Part shown: positions 28,855-37,876 of the stretch, piece after piece
How the letters are laid out: each line of letters begins with the position of its first letter
How positions within the stretch are numbered: position 1 is the first letter of the stretch
Source of the DNA: Nostoc sp. B(2019)
Lineage (GTDB): Bacteria; Cyanobacteriota; Cyanobacteriia; Cyanobacteriales; Nostocaceae
Assembly (NCBI RefSeq): GCF_010091925.1
Contig: NZ_WVID01000035.1
Location: forward strand, 1-59,731
DNA: 59,731 nt
Reading direction: 5' to 3'
Position numbers and translations under genes: made by a program
The notes under the pieces: model-generated
Database searches by the model: none
The model's input: only the letters and a program-made list of their open reading frames with translations
What the model was told of the DNA's origin: nothing

Positions 28855-30561
28855 ATGGTTTTTAATTGGTTCCGTCGTCAATATAACGATTCCTCTAAAA
28901 CTCCCTCTGAGCAGAAACAGGAAGAAACTCTTCCTGTAAAAGAACCTCAAACAGAGCCAGCCGAGACTTCAACGCCAACGGCAGAAACTACACAAGAGAC
29001 AGGAGCGGATTTGTTGGCATTCGCTAAAGCCGCCTACAAAAATATCCAGCAAAAACAACAATCCCAGGCAGAAGAAACTCCGCCTGATTCAGTAGATGCT
29101 CAAGTCTCACAAGAACAACCTGAAACTACCGAAGCTGTACAAGCGCAAGTAACGGAAACGGTACAAGAAGCAGCTGAGGAAACTGCTGACACCACTTTAG
29201 AAGCTGCAACTCCTGAAGAAGTAACGGAAACATCACAGCCGCAAGCAGCAGTTATTGATGTTGCCCAAACAACTACTGAAGAACCTGTTGGCATAAATGA
29301 AGAGAGTGTAGCAAGTTACGATGAGCTAAATGTCTCTAGCCCAGAATTAACTGCGAGCGAAAAACCAACAGCCACGCCAGAGGCAACACAGCCAACAACG
29401 CCAGCCACCTTATCTTTCTTAGAACGAGCCGCAGCAGAACGGCAAGCCAGGCAGGAACGACTGCTCGCTAGCGCGATTGAAGTACCACAACCGGAGATAG
29501 TTCAGCCACCAGCTACAACTGCACCAGAGACAACAGAAGAAATTCCTGGATTGACATTTGATGAAGGGTTTGTTTGGTCAGCAGAAGTTTTGGCAGCCCA
29601 AGGTAGACGTCCAGAAGACGTTTCTCTTGAAGAAATTACCTGGTTGAAAAAGCTCCGCCAAGGTTTAGACAAAACTCGTCGTGGCATCCTGAACCAATTG
29701 AAGGCGATTGTTGGTAAAGGGCCGCTCAATCAAGCCGCTGTGACGGAAATTGAGGCGTTGCTCCTGCAAGCTGATGTGGGTGTGGAGGCGACAGACTTTA
29801 TTATTGACGCCTTACAGAAAAAATTACGAGAAGAAGTCACTCCACCAGAAGAGGCGATCGCTTATCTGAAAAAAATCTTGCGGGATATGCTGGATGTGCC
29901 GAGCCAAACATCCTACAAATATACTTTTACCCCAGAAAAAGACACTCTCAATATTTGGTTAATCACCGGGGTAAATGGTGCTGGTAAAACCACTACCATC
30001 GGCAAAATTTCCCACTTAGCCCAGAAATCTGGTTATAAATGCTTGATTGGAGCAGCAGACACTTTCCGCGCTGCTGCTGTGGAACAGGTGAAGGTTTGGG
30101 GTACTAGAAGTGGTGTAGAAGTAATTGCCAATCCTGGAAAGAATACAGATCCGGCAGCAGTGGTGTTTGATGCGATCGCAGCTGCTCAAGCACGGCAAAC
30201 GGAATTACTTTTAGTAGATACTGCTGGGCGACTGCAAAACAAGAAAAATTTAATGGATGAACTGAGTAAAATCCGTCGCATTATCGACAAAAAAGCCCCA
30301 AATGCCAAAGTAGAATCATTATTGGTTTTAGATGCCACTTTAGGGCAAAATGGATTGCGGCAAGCCGAAGTCTTCTCCCAAGCCGCTCAACTCAGTGGCG
30401 TTGTCTTAACCAAGCTCGATGGTACTGCCAAAGGAGGTGTAGCCCTCGCCGTTGTGCAGCAGTTGGGTTTACCAATTCGCTTCATTGGTGCTGGTGAAGG
30501 CATCGAAGACTTACGCCCTTTTTCCAGCTATGAGTTTGTCGAAGCGCTATTGAGTGGTTAA
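28855..30561 (+). CDS. ftsY: Signal recognition particle receptor FtsY
   Basis: 568 residues. An acidic, Glu/Thr/Pro/Gln-rich N-terminal region of about 220 residues (membrane-association A domain) precedes the NG GTPase core. The G domain shows GVNGAGKTTTIGKIS (P-loop), DTFRAAAVEQ, DTAGRLQNK and TKLDGTAKGG. FtsY docks ribosome-SRP complexes at the membrane and hydrolyses GTP together with Ffh. The A domain is long and of low complexity, as often in cyanobacteria. The next gene is more than 1.2 kb away. Confidence 0.96.
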   Translation: MVFNWFRRQYNDSSKTPSEQKQEETLPVKEPQTEPAETSTPTAETTQETGADLLAFAKAAYKNIQQKQQSQAEETPPDSVDAQVSQEQPETTEAVQAQVTETVQEAAEETADTTLEAATPEEVTETSQPQAAVIDVAQTTTEEPVGINEESVASYDELNVSSPELTASEKPTATPEATQPTTPATLSFLERAAAERQARQERLLASAIEVPQPEIVQPPATTAPETTEEIPGLTFDEGFVWSAEVLAAQGRRPEDVSLEEITWLKKLRQGLDKTRRGILNQLKAIVGKGPLNQAAVTEIEALLLQADVGVEATDFIIDALQKKLREEVTPPEEAIAYLKKILRDMLDVPSQTSYKYTFTPEKDTLNIWLITGVNGAGKTTTIGKISHLAQKSGYKCLIGAADTFRAAAVEQVKVWGTRSGVEVIANPGKNTDPAAVVFDAIAAAQARQTELLLVDTAGRLQNKKNLMDELSKIRRIIDKKAPNAKVESLLVLDATLGQNGLRQAEVFSQAAQLSGVVLTKLDGTAKGGVALAVVQQLGLPIRFIGAGEGIEDLRPFSSYEFVEALLSG

Positions 30562-31798
30562 GTGGCTAGTTGGAAAATTGTAGTCAAGATTTTCTCTTTA
30601 CAAACTCATAAATTTAGGGCTTACTGATCTGGTATTATCACTTGGATAAACTACAAACAAAATGCTGGAAACAGTGTAAGTCCTAATTTCATTAGCTTGT
30701 CGCTACTTGCGGGTGACTTTTGCAAAAATTTCAGACTAATGCTATTTTTTTAAGCATTAATGGGGGTTTTTAAATATAGCAGTACTAGCATTTAGTTGCA
30801 ATCCAGAGAAGTCCGAGCAGAACTTTGGATAACTGTCCTCACTAGTGGATTCCAAAAGTGAATTGATGTAAGTAAGCTGGTTAAACACAGACGTGTGTAT
30901 TCTCAGCTTCTACCTGCAAAAGTGTCTACAAATATTCTCTAGAGGAAGTTTAAAAGTTTGAAGTGCGATCGCTAAATCATAATAACCTTTCTGGCTTTTG
31001 AGCTAGGGGTCTGACAATATACTTTTTCTAAATTTTGTGTCAATCAATTTTATTGGAATTTCATACGTACTAAAGACCTATTTAAAATAAATTTTTGGCT
31101 AATATCTTAATTCAAACTCAAACGACTAAAAAGTTTGCTCTGCATGGCTTTAACCCATCTAAAGGCTTTTAAAATTTAAGCCTAAATTGAATTGTAGCGG
31201 CTCTAATACAAGATGTAGGTTCTAATTATTTTTTGAGTAAGCTAAAATACACCTCTGAGCAATTCAAAATTTTAGAAATTACAAATTAAAAAGTGGAAAA
31301 CACAATCTAGCAAGCATCCTGGCAATTATGATATATAAATTAAATCTTTGAAAGCTTAGTTGCATATTTCTTACTTATGAGATGAGCGTCAGGAAGTGAT
31401 ATAAGTGCCTATATAGATCCTCTTCCACAACTCCCCAACCACCTTTCTTAGGCTAAAGGTTTACTCAGTAAGGATTCTATATTATTCTTTTGCCAAAGTA
31501 TTTTTATGACTTTAGATATATGATTTGGGAATTAAGTTATGAAAAAATGAAAAACTTTCTAGAGTCTCGCTAGGATTACTGATTTTTACAGCTTGGATTT
31601 TGATTAAAAATACATTACCTAAAATTCCTAATATTGAGCAAGAAATGCAATAAGCAAATACAATACTCATAAAAGTTACACCTTACGTCTTTATACTCTT
31701 GCTAAAGTGACAATCCTTGTCTCAATATGGTTTAGCAATGCCGAAGCCAAAGGATTTATAAGTCTAAAATCTACCGATATTCAAGTGCAATAGTACCT
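30562..31798. other. 1.2-kb region without an intact gene
   Basis: A/T-rich, with inverted repeats such as AATGCT...AGCATT near 30740 and AGGCTT...AAGCCT near 31161. A frame at 31543-31653 reads 36 residues with a hydrophobic helix; it would join the ATG at 31539 if one A were removed from a run of six. Otherwise all frames are closed. The promoter of the GAF/PP2C gene must lie in the 3' part. Confidence 0.5.
31539..31653 (+). pseudogene. Possible small single-helix membrane peptide with A-run frameshift
   Basis: The ATG at 31539 is followed by six A residues and an early TGA. Deleting one A gives an open frame of 38 codons: MKNEKLSRVS, then a hydrophobic segment (LGLLIFTAWILIKN), then PKIPNIEQEMQ. 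The composition is that of a small single-pass membrane protein, but it is short enough to arise by chance and the ribosome site is weak. It may be a decayed gene, slippage-dependent expression, a sequencing error, or nothing. Confidence 0.25.
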
Positions 31799-33211
31799 GT
31801 GCCTGTGTCTCAACTGCCCTCTCAACCCACTGACAGCAATAGTAGTGCCGCGACAGATGTCACACCAGTAGTGGCGCTGAAAGAACTCGTGGCGCGGTTG
31901 CACCGGGAACAAAACAAAATCCAAGATTTGCTCAGTTCTTTAGGATTTGCCCTGAGAAGCTTCAATAATTTGAATCAGTTTTTAGAGCTGATTCCGTTGA
32001 TGGCAACACGGGTAACAGATGCGGATGGCAGTGCTCTTTTCCTCTACAAACCCAACGGTCAAGTTAGATTAGAGCAACTACACTGGCAAGATAGTCGCCA
32101 GCGTAAAAATATCCGCAAAGCACTGGAAACAGCTAGCAGTCAGATTACACTTGTGCCTAACACTGTTCCTTTAGCAGCAGCTACAGGGATTTTGGATGAC
32201 CAAATGCATCGCTATTTGGGGCCAGATGTGCAAATCTTTGGCACGGCAATTTTGGTGAAGCACACAGAACGGGGATGGCTGTATGTCTTGAGCCGCGATC
32301 CTGAATATAGCTGGACAGAAACTAGACAAAAGTTAGTTAGGCTAGTGGCAGATCAAACAGCGGTAGCTATTGAAAACGATGAACTAGCTGTAGAACTAAG
32401 GAAGAAAGAACGCCTAGACCAAGAACTAGAAATTGGTGCAGAAATTCAACGGCGACTTTTGCCACGTCAATGTCCCACAATTCCTGGTGTAGCTCTCGCT
32501 GCACGCTGTAAACCTGCTAATCGTGTTGGCGGAGACTATTACGACTTTATTCCCACCAATCACAATCAGATTCAGCCGACTACTCAAAGTAGTGTGGAAA
32601 CTGGGCGCTGGGGTTTAGTAATTGGGGATGTCATGGGAAAAGGCGTTCCCGCAGGGCTAATTATGACTATGATGCGGGGAATGCTACGGGGAGAAGTACT
32701 ACATGGTAATTCTCCATCAGGAATTCTGCAAAACTTAAACCGTGTTATGTACGCGGATTTGGAAAATTCCCACCGCTTTGTAACCTTATTTTACTCAGAA
32801 TATAATCCTCAAAGCCAAATTTTGTCTTACAGCAATGCGGCGCACAATCCTCCTTTGTGGTGGCACGCAGCGACAAAAGCTGTCACCCGTTTGGATACTT
32901 TGGGAATGCTAATTGGTTTAGATGCTAACAGCCAATATGAAGATGCTCAGGCACAGTTAGAGCCTGGGGATACAATTATTTATTACACAGATGGCTTAAC
33001 AGATGCCGCTGCCGCAGGAGGCGATCGCTTCGAAGAAGACAACTTTATTACCGCCTTCAACACGGCTTGTAGGTATTGTAATGGCCCACAGGAAATTGTA
33101 GATTACCTATTTGACCAAGTTCAGCAATTCATCGGTTCTGATAAGCAGAACACCGATGACATGACACTGGTTGTTTTACAAATACAATACCCAACAGTTA
33201 GTAGTAAGTAG
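31799..33211 (+). CDS. GAF domain-containing PP2C/SpoIIE-type phosphatase
   Basis: 470 residues from GTG 31799; the GTG at 31805 is an alternative. A short coiled N-terminus leads to a GAF domain (about 55-200), a linker helix (KKERLDQELEIGAEIQRRLL) and a PPM/RsbU-like phosphatase domain. Metal-binding residues are seen in NRVGGDYYDF, VIGDVMGKGVPAG, YYTDGLTDAA and NTDDMTLVVL. Such proteins dephosphorylate anti-sigma antagonist proteins in partner-switching systems; no partner is encoded nearby. The GAF ligand is unknown. A strong inverted repeat follows the stop. Confidence 0.9.
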   Translation: MPVSQLPSQPTDSNSSAATDVTPVVALKELVARLHREQNKIQDLLSSLGFALRSFNNLNQFLELIPLMATRVTDADGSALFLYKPNGQVRLEQLHWQDSRQRKNIRKALETASSQITLVPNTVPLAAATGILDDQMHRYLGPDVQIFGTAILVKHTERGWLYVLSRDPEYSWTETRQKLVRLVADQTAVAIENDELAVELRKKERLDQELEIGAEIQRRLLPRQCPTIPGVALAARCKPANRVGGDYYDFIPTNHNQIQPTTQSSVETGRWGLVIGDVMGKGVPAGLIMTMMRGMLRGEVLHGNSPSGILQNLNRVMYADLENSHRFVTLFYSEYNPQSQILSYSNAAHNPPLWWHAATKAVTRLDTLGMLIGLDANSQYEDAQAQLEPGDTIIYYTDGLTDAAAAGGDRFEEDNFITAFNTACRYCNGPQEIVDYLFDQVQQFIGSDKQNTDDMTLVVLQIQYPTVSSK

Positions 33212-33284
33212 TCATTAGCTAATAACTCATAACTAGCAGAATAGTAAATTAGTTACAACTGGCGTAAGTAGAGTTGAGCAACAG

Positions 33285-33320
33285 CGAAACCCAACAAAGT
33301 CTTGATTATGTTGGGTTTCG
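33285..33320. terminator. Inverted repeat between convergent genes
   Basis: CGAAACCCAACA and TGTTGGGTTTCG form a perfect 12-base stem with a 12-base loop between the phosphatase gene (plus) and the EndoU gene (minus). T-runs are weak on both sides. This sequence type (TGTTGGGTTTCG) is a common cyanobacterial inverted repeat in convergent spacers and could serve both directions. Confidence 0.6.
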
Positions 33321-33352
33321 TTACTCAAATCAAGCGTATTGACCTCAAATTC

Positions 33353-34711
33353 TCAACTTGTTGTTCTTTCAAAACGTATAATTTCACCACTATTAGCACG
33401 GTTATATCTAACAGCGGCGATAACTTTCGATTGTTGATCATTTACAGTGATTAATCCAGATCTATTGCTAAGTTGCATCGAATTCAAACTAGAGCGGGTA
33501 ATTGCAAACTGCTTGACTTCGTTCGGCTGAAGAATACCACTCAATGGTTGAGGACGAGCGGCTTTATCACGCATCTCCCAGTTTGTTAAGTCAATCGGTT
33601 CATCTGTCACATTCTGCAACTTAACCCACTCTCCTATGTCCTCTGCTCCCAGAGGATTTGCTAACGCTTCTACAATTATTACTGGCTTATTATTCTTGAT
33701 TCCTATTGGCACAACCTCCACATCAGGACGCTCTTTTGGAACATCTGGAAGTGTTTCCGTTCCCTCGTTACCGAGAAATATAGGGAAGAATGAACGAATA
33801 AAATCTCCGCGACTACCATCAGATTTGATATTGCGGTATATGACTAAATCATAGACGCCACTATTAATAATAGTACGTCGTTTGTCTTGCTTTACTCTGT
33901 CATTTATGCTCTCAAAGTAAACAACTGTTCCCATTGCAATTTCCGATTCTGGACTTGAACCGACAAAAAATCCACCTTTTTTCTTGAACAGTTGAGCGAT
34001 AACTTCGCCTCGCATATTAGTAAGATACTGTAGCATTTGCAAAGTAACCACATTTGGGTTATTGGGTATTTCATCACCCTGCAAATCATATTTATAGCCG
34101 AGAAAGTTGACGTTACGAATTTTCTCATCAAAGTAAAACTTAATCCAGGAGTGATAGCCAGAAATTTATCCTAAGTTCTGTGTTCTATCTCTAGTGCTTC
34201 TGAAATTTTCGTCAAACTTCGCTTCTCCAACAAAGACATGTTCAAAACCAGAGCAGAAATGAGTAGATTTGCCTTTGTAGTAGTTGGTATACATCTCAAA
34301 CCAAATCTGTTTGAGTCTGGCTCGAAATTTTTGCTGTGAAAGGTTTTCTCCCAATTCTTGATTGATGTATTCTAATGCCAGCTTCATCGGTTCAGTGGGT
34401 AGAATTGCATCAAGAAATTTCTCGATTTCTTCTTGTTCCTCAGCAGTTAAAATATCCTCTGCACGAAAATTGGCAATATAGTTGTCTAGGAGTTGGACAA
34501 AGGTTGTATAAGTTTGGCCATTTAATTTTTTCTCATTTACCTGGAAAAATAGAGGTTGAGTAGCTAAGTCAATATTAGTTTTACCACTTGCTTCTGTCTG
34601 CAAGTCAAGGAGAATATCAGCATCAGGATTTTTCCAACCGTCTCCACTTCTCAGACTGACTGAGAACCCATTCTTGTCGCTATTCCAAATTTGTTGATAG
34701 ATATCGCTCAT
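33353..34711 (-). pseudogene. EndoU-type endoribonuclease with lamin-tail domain, interrupted by an in-frame stop
   Basis: One 452-codon frame from ATG 34711 (AGGAG eight bases before it) to TGA 33353, broken by TAA at 34166-34168. Codons 1-181 match XendoU: SDIYQQIWNSDKNGF, FVQLLDNYI, and SGFEHVFVGE with the first catalytic His (158). After the stop come ISGYHSWIKFYFDE with the second His (187), KKKGGFFVGSSPESE with the catalytic Lys region, and a lamin-tail domain (GEWVKLQNVTDEPIDLTNW) over the last 110 residues. Removing 13 codons including the stop would set the two His 16 apart, as in Xenopus EndoU. The family cuts RNA at uridines. As it stands the gene yields a truncated product without the second His. 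Confidence 0.8.
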
Positions 34712-35131
34712 GAGGTATCTCCTGTTGTTTTTCCAAATACCAACTTGATGTAAATAGCCTGTAGCTAAACTTTTTCCTAAGTTTAGCTGAGCATCTCCGT
34801 ATCTAAGACTAAAATGCCTTATTTCAATCATCTAAAATACGGTAATTACATATACGCTATCTGAATTATGGGTATGGTCTTTTCGGTTGCAAAGTTATAC
34901 ATCAGATGGTTGTGAACTACCGCATTTTAAAATTAAGGGATTAGCGATCGCCACCAATAGTCTGATATTTTACTCATGGCTAGGCTTGCGCTCCGATTCT
35001 CTAAGTTAAAGTATAACTACGTACTCAACAGTTATTTTTTATAGCAAACTGCGATACCACTACCAATCATGGCTCAGTGTTATTAGGTATGGCAGTACCC
35101 CACTGGGTGATTTTGCTTGCCTTGTTAGCAA
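34712..35131. other. Spacer upstream of the EndoU gene
   Basis: About 420 bases with no gene. The EndoU ribosome site (AGGAG) and probably its promoter lie at the left edge, next to position 34712. An in-frame upstream ATG at 34831 exists but is not preceded by a good ribosome site. The remainder is A/T-rich with a single HIP1 site near 34945. Confidence 0.5.
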
Positions 35132-35755
35132 TTACCGATAAACAAGCCCTAGCCAATGGGGATAAGCATAAGAATCCGCAGCTACCAATCTTGACCACCG
35201 ATAAGTATTGAATATGGAACTGGCTGTTGTCTGAAGATTATCCATCAAGCGCACATCTTCACCGGAAGCTTCAAAACCAATACTCCACCAAGGATTGTCC
35301 CTAGCTACCACAGATGTGATTTCGACAGTACAAGGGTTATCTATGTTTTCATTGCTTACAACAGGTTGTACTAAAGAGTCGGGTAAAACTTGATAAAGCT
35401 GTGAATAACGAACTTTCTGCACACTCACCCACGAAGCATTATCTAAAACCGTTGCAGGCTGGAAACTTTCTCCTGTGGAATCGCAACACAGCCACTTACC
35501 CCATTTTTCTGCTCTACCCTCCACTAATTCCCCAAAACGCACTAGGTCTAATTCGGCTTGACGCCATTTGACTTCTAGCCTTCCTTGTCGCAGTTTTATC
35601 CCCATGTAATCACACCCTGGTGAGTAGAGATACAAATCTTCTCTTGTTTCTGGTGATTGCAACGGATCAACAAGACAATTTTGCTGAAACCAAAGTTTAA
35701 TGTCTTCCGGGATTGTGCCAGGGTAGAACCAGCGCAATTCGTTAGTTATCAGCAT
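35132..35755 (-). CDS. Conserved-looking protein of unknown function
   Basis: About 207 residues from ATG 35755 (MLITNELRWFYPG); an ATG at 35815 in frame adds 20 residues derived from a spacer repeat and is less likely. Soluble, no signal peptide or membrane segment. The block YLYSPGCDYMGIKLRQGRLE, then VKWRQ, alternates charged and hydrophobic residues as in beta-strand proteins and faintly recalls CYTH-type triphosphate tunnel strands, but I do not assign that family. It is co-directional with the EndoU gene, 421 bases upstream of the EndoU start. Confidence 0.65.
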   Translation of the reverse strand: MLITNELRWFYPGTIPEDIKLWFQQNCLVDPLQSPETREDLYLYSPGCDYMGIKLRQGRLEVKWRQAELDLVRFGELVEGRAEKWGKWLCCDSTGESFQPATVLDNASWVSVQKVRYSQLYQVLPDSLVQPVVSNENIDNPCTVEITSVVARDNPWWSIGFEASGEDVRLMDNLQTTASSIFNTYRWSRLVAADSYAYPHWLGLVYR

Positions 35756-35818
35756 AATTTGTTTAGTAAGGTCAAGGGTCAAGGGGCAGGAGAGATATAT
35801 TTTGGAATGCAACAATGG

Positions 35819-36053
35819 GTCTTTGAACTGGATGAATCCATCTCGGAACTGGATTAACGAGTCTTTGAACTGGATGAATCCACCTCGGAACTGGATTAAC
35901 GAGTCTTTGAACTGGATGAATCCATCTCGGAACTGGATTAATGAGTCTTTGAACTGGATGAATCCACCTCGGAACTGGATTAATGAGTCTTTGAACTGGA
36001 TGAATCCACCTCGGAACTGGATTAACGAGTCTTTGAACTGGATGAATCCACCC
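35819..36053. repeat. 42-bp tandem repeat array (about 5.6 copies)
   Basis: GTCTTTGAACTGGATGAAT recurs at 35819, 35861, 35903, 35945, 35987 and 36029, exactly 42 bases apart. It alternates with TCGGAACTGGATTAA, so each unit is two related 21-bp halves, and a 7-bp phase is also visible. A few positions vary between copies (C/T). Long frames run through it on both strands because 42 is a multiple of three; neither shows credible protein features outside the array. Confidence 0.92.
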
Positions 36054-36191
36054 CTGCCCCACTCCTCCCGCTCCGTTATCTTCCCATCTCTCCCTGTGGT
36101 GTGTCATCCGAAGCGTCCCTGATGATGGGAGAATAAAAACGAGAAATGATGGTGGCCTTGTTTTGCCTCCAGCCTAAAGGAATTTATAAAA

Positions 36192-36737
36192 ATGTGGAAA
36201 CGAATTGCGTTGATTTTGCTATTGGTGTTAAGCTTCAGCCTGAGTAATTCTGGTGTAGCGGCTGCGGCTGGACTCAAAAGCTTTGTAGATACTAATGATG
36301 GCTATGAGTTTTTATATCCTAACGGCTGGGTGCAAGTTAAAGTTGCTGACGGCCCAGATGTGGTATTCCACGATTTGATTGAGATATCTGAAAATGTATC
36401 TGTGGTGATCAGTCCCGTTCCAGAAGGCAAAACTTTGCCAGAACTAGGGACACCAACGGAAGTAGGATATAAGTTGGGAAAAGCTGCTCTTGCTCCTCCT
36501 GACTCTGGTCGCTCAGCTGAGTTAGTCAATGCCGTTGAGCGAGAAGTTGATGGTAAAACGTACTACCTTCTGGAGTATGAGGTTAAACTTCCCAATCAGC
36601 AAGAACGACACAACATCGCCAGCGTTGCTGTTAGCCGTGGTAAACTTTTTACCTTGAATGCCTCAATTCCTGAAAGGCGTTGGCAGAAAGTTAAACGTAT
36701 GATTGACAATGTTGTGAATTCTTTTTCTGTTTATTAG
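36192..36737 (+). CDS. PsbP-like (CyanoP) photosystem II protein
   Basis: 181 residues. A hydrophobic signal peptide (about 1-26) precedes a PsbP fold: FVDTNDGYEFLYPNGW, then VVFHDLIEISENVSVVISP and a C-terminal RRWQKVKRMIDNVVNSFSVY. CyanoP associates with photosystem II on the lumenal side and assists its assembly. Known CyanoP proteins usually carry a lipobox cysteine; here the leader has none (NSGVAAAAG), so ordinary signal peptidase cleavage is expected. A PsbP-domain paralogue rather than CyanoP itself is possible. Confidence 0.85.
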   Translation: MWKRIALILLLVLSFSLSNSGVAAAAGLKSFVDTNDGYEFLYPNGWVQVKVADGPDVVFHDLIEISENVSVVISPVPEGKTLPELGTPTEVGYKLGKAALAPPDSGRSAELVNAVEREVDGKTYYLLEYEVKLPNQQERHNIASVAVSRGKLFTLNASIPERRWQKVKRMIDNVVNSFSVY

Positions 36738-36802
36738 TCATTTGTCACTTGTCATTTGTTTAAGTAAAAGTCTTTTTGTCTTTTTATCTCCCCTAGTTCC
36801 CT

Positions 36803-37396
36803 ATGGGAATTCTACCCTTTGTACTTGCTTCTGCTTCTCCAGCGCGACGCCGTTTGCTGCAAACTGTTGGTATTGAACCGATAGTTAGACCGAGTGATTT
36901 TGATGAGTCGCAAATTAAATTAAATGAGCCTGCACAGTTGGTCAAAACTCTCGCCCAGTGCAAGGCGGAAACTGTCGTACCGCAGTTTGAATCAGCTTTG
37001 ATTATGGGTTGTGATTCGGTTTTGGCTGTAAATAGTGAGATTCATGGCAAACCCGCAAATGCCTCAGAAGCGATCGCTCGTTGGCAGGTAATGCAAGGTA
37101 AATTTGGCGACTTGTACACAGGTCATGCCTTGATTGACCTTTCCCAAAACCGCACTATAGTTAAGTCCCAAGTGACAAGGGTTTACTTTGGTCAAATGAG
37201 CGATCGCATAATTGCTGACTATGTAGCCACAGGTGAACCCCTCAAGTGTGCTGGTGCTTTCGCCCTCGAAGGTTTTGGCAGTCTATTTGTGGAAAAAATC
37301 GAAGGCTGTCACAGCAACGTGATTGGACTCAGTTTACCCCTGCTGCGGCAAATGTTAGCGGAACTAGGATACGATGTCACTGATTTCTGGCGATAG
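36803..37396 (+). CDS. maf: Maf family nucleotide pyrophosphatase
   Basis: 197 residues. The N-terminus [19 protein letters not shown] carries the Maf signature SxSPRR-like loop; IMGCDSVL near residue 70 provides the acidic catalytic site, and [13 protein letters not shown] follows. Members hydrolyse non-canonical or pyrimidine nucleoside triphosphates to monophosphates as housecleaning enzymes. It lies 65 bases after the PsbP-like gene on the same strand. Confidence 0.93.
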   Translation: MGILPFVLASASPARRRLLQTVGIEPIVRPSDFDESQIKLNEPAQLVKTLAQCKAETVVPQFESALIMGCDSVLAVNSEIHGKPANASEAIARWQVMQGKFGDLYTGHALIDLSQNRTIVKSQVTRVYFGQMSDRIIADYVATGEPLKCAGAFALEGFGSLFVEKIEGCHSNVIGLSLPLLRQMLAELGYDVTDFWR

Positions 37397-37450
37397 TCTA
37401 ACCGCTACATAAAGTCCAGAGTTCAAATATTAACCCTTGACCCTTAACTC

Positions 37451-37675
37451 TTAACGAAATTGTCTCCTGTGCAGCAGCGCTTCCCCATGATCTGGAATCC
37501 AAACCAGCCACTCGTCTTCAGAAACCGGACACAATAAAAGTGCTTCGTCAAAACTGTATGGGTTAGGAAGTTGCAAAAGCTCTACCCAAGTAGAAGCTTT
37601 TAGTTGCTGCATACCTTGCAAATTCTGTCTTCTTGCTTGTAAAGCAAAATCTGGTCTATTAGAATCTAGTTTCAT
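37451..37675 (-). CDS. Small conserved-looking protein
   Basis: 74 residues on the minus strand, between maf and pcyA. It is soluble, with an N-terminal basic half (RPDFALQARRQNLQGMQQ) and an acidic C-terminal half (CPVSEDEWLVWIPDHGEALL). The composition is that of a real protein, and I recall similar short proteins in Nostocales, but no function is known to me. It has a weak ribosome site. Confidence 0.6.
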   Translation of the reverse strand: MKLDSNRPDFALQARRQNLQGMQQLKASTWVELLQLPNPYSFDEALLLCPVSEDEWLVWIPDHGEALLHRRQFR

Positions 37676-37876
37676 AGCTGTGTACTAGTCTAAGCTAATG
37701 GACTAACTAAAAATTATTTCTGTAACCTAGACTACAAAATAAATAATATTTTTGAAAAGTCAATGTTTCATAACTTTACGTTGGCTAGGTGCAAGTGTTT
37801 GCTTATATTGCAAGCTAGAACAGGTGTGGCACGGCAGGCTGTAGACTGGCAACTAGATAACATTTCTCAGTAGAAC

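Noticed and set aside
9414-34711. RtcA and the EndoU gene as one RNA end-processing system
   Set aside because: EndoU makes 2',3'-cyclic phosphate ends and RtcA also forms them, but the genes are about 23 kb apart, with no shared operon or other link.
35772-36122. Long frames on both strands through the second tandem array (14-residue repeats)
   Set aside because: Both strands are open for the same reason, and their ends run into ordinary spacer sequence (AAGGGTCAAGGGG type). Not supported as genes.
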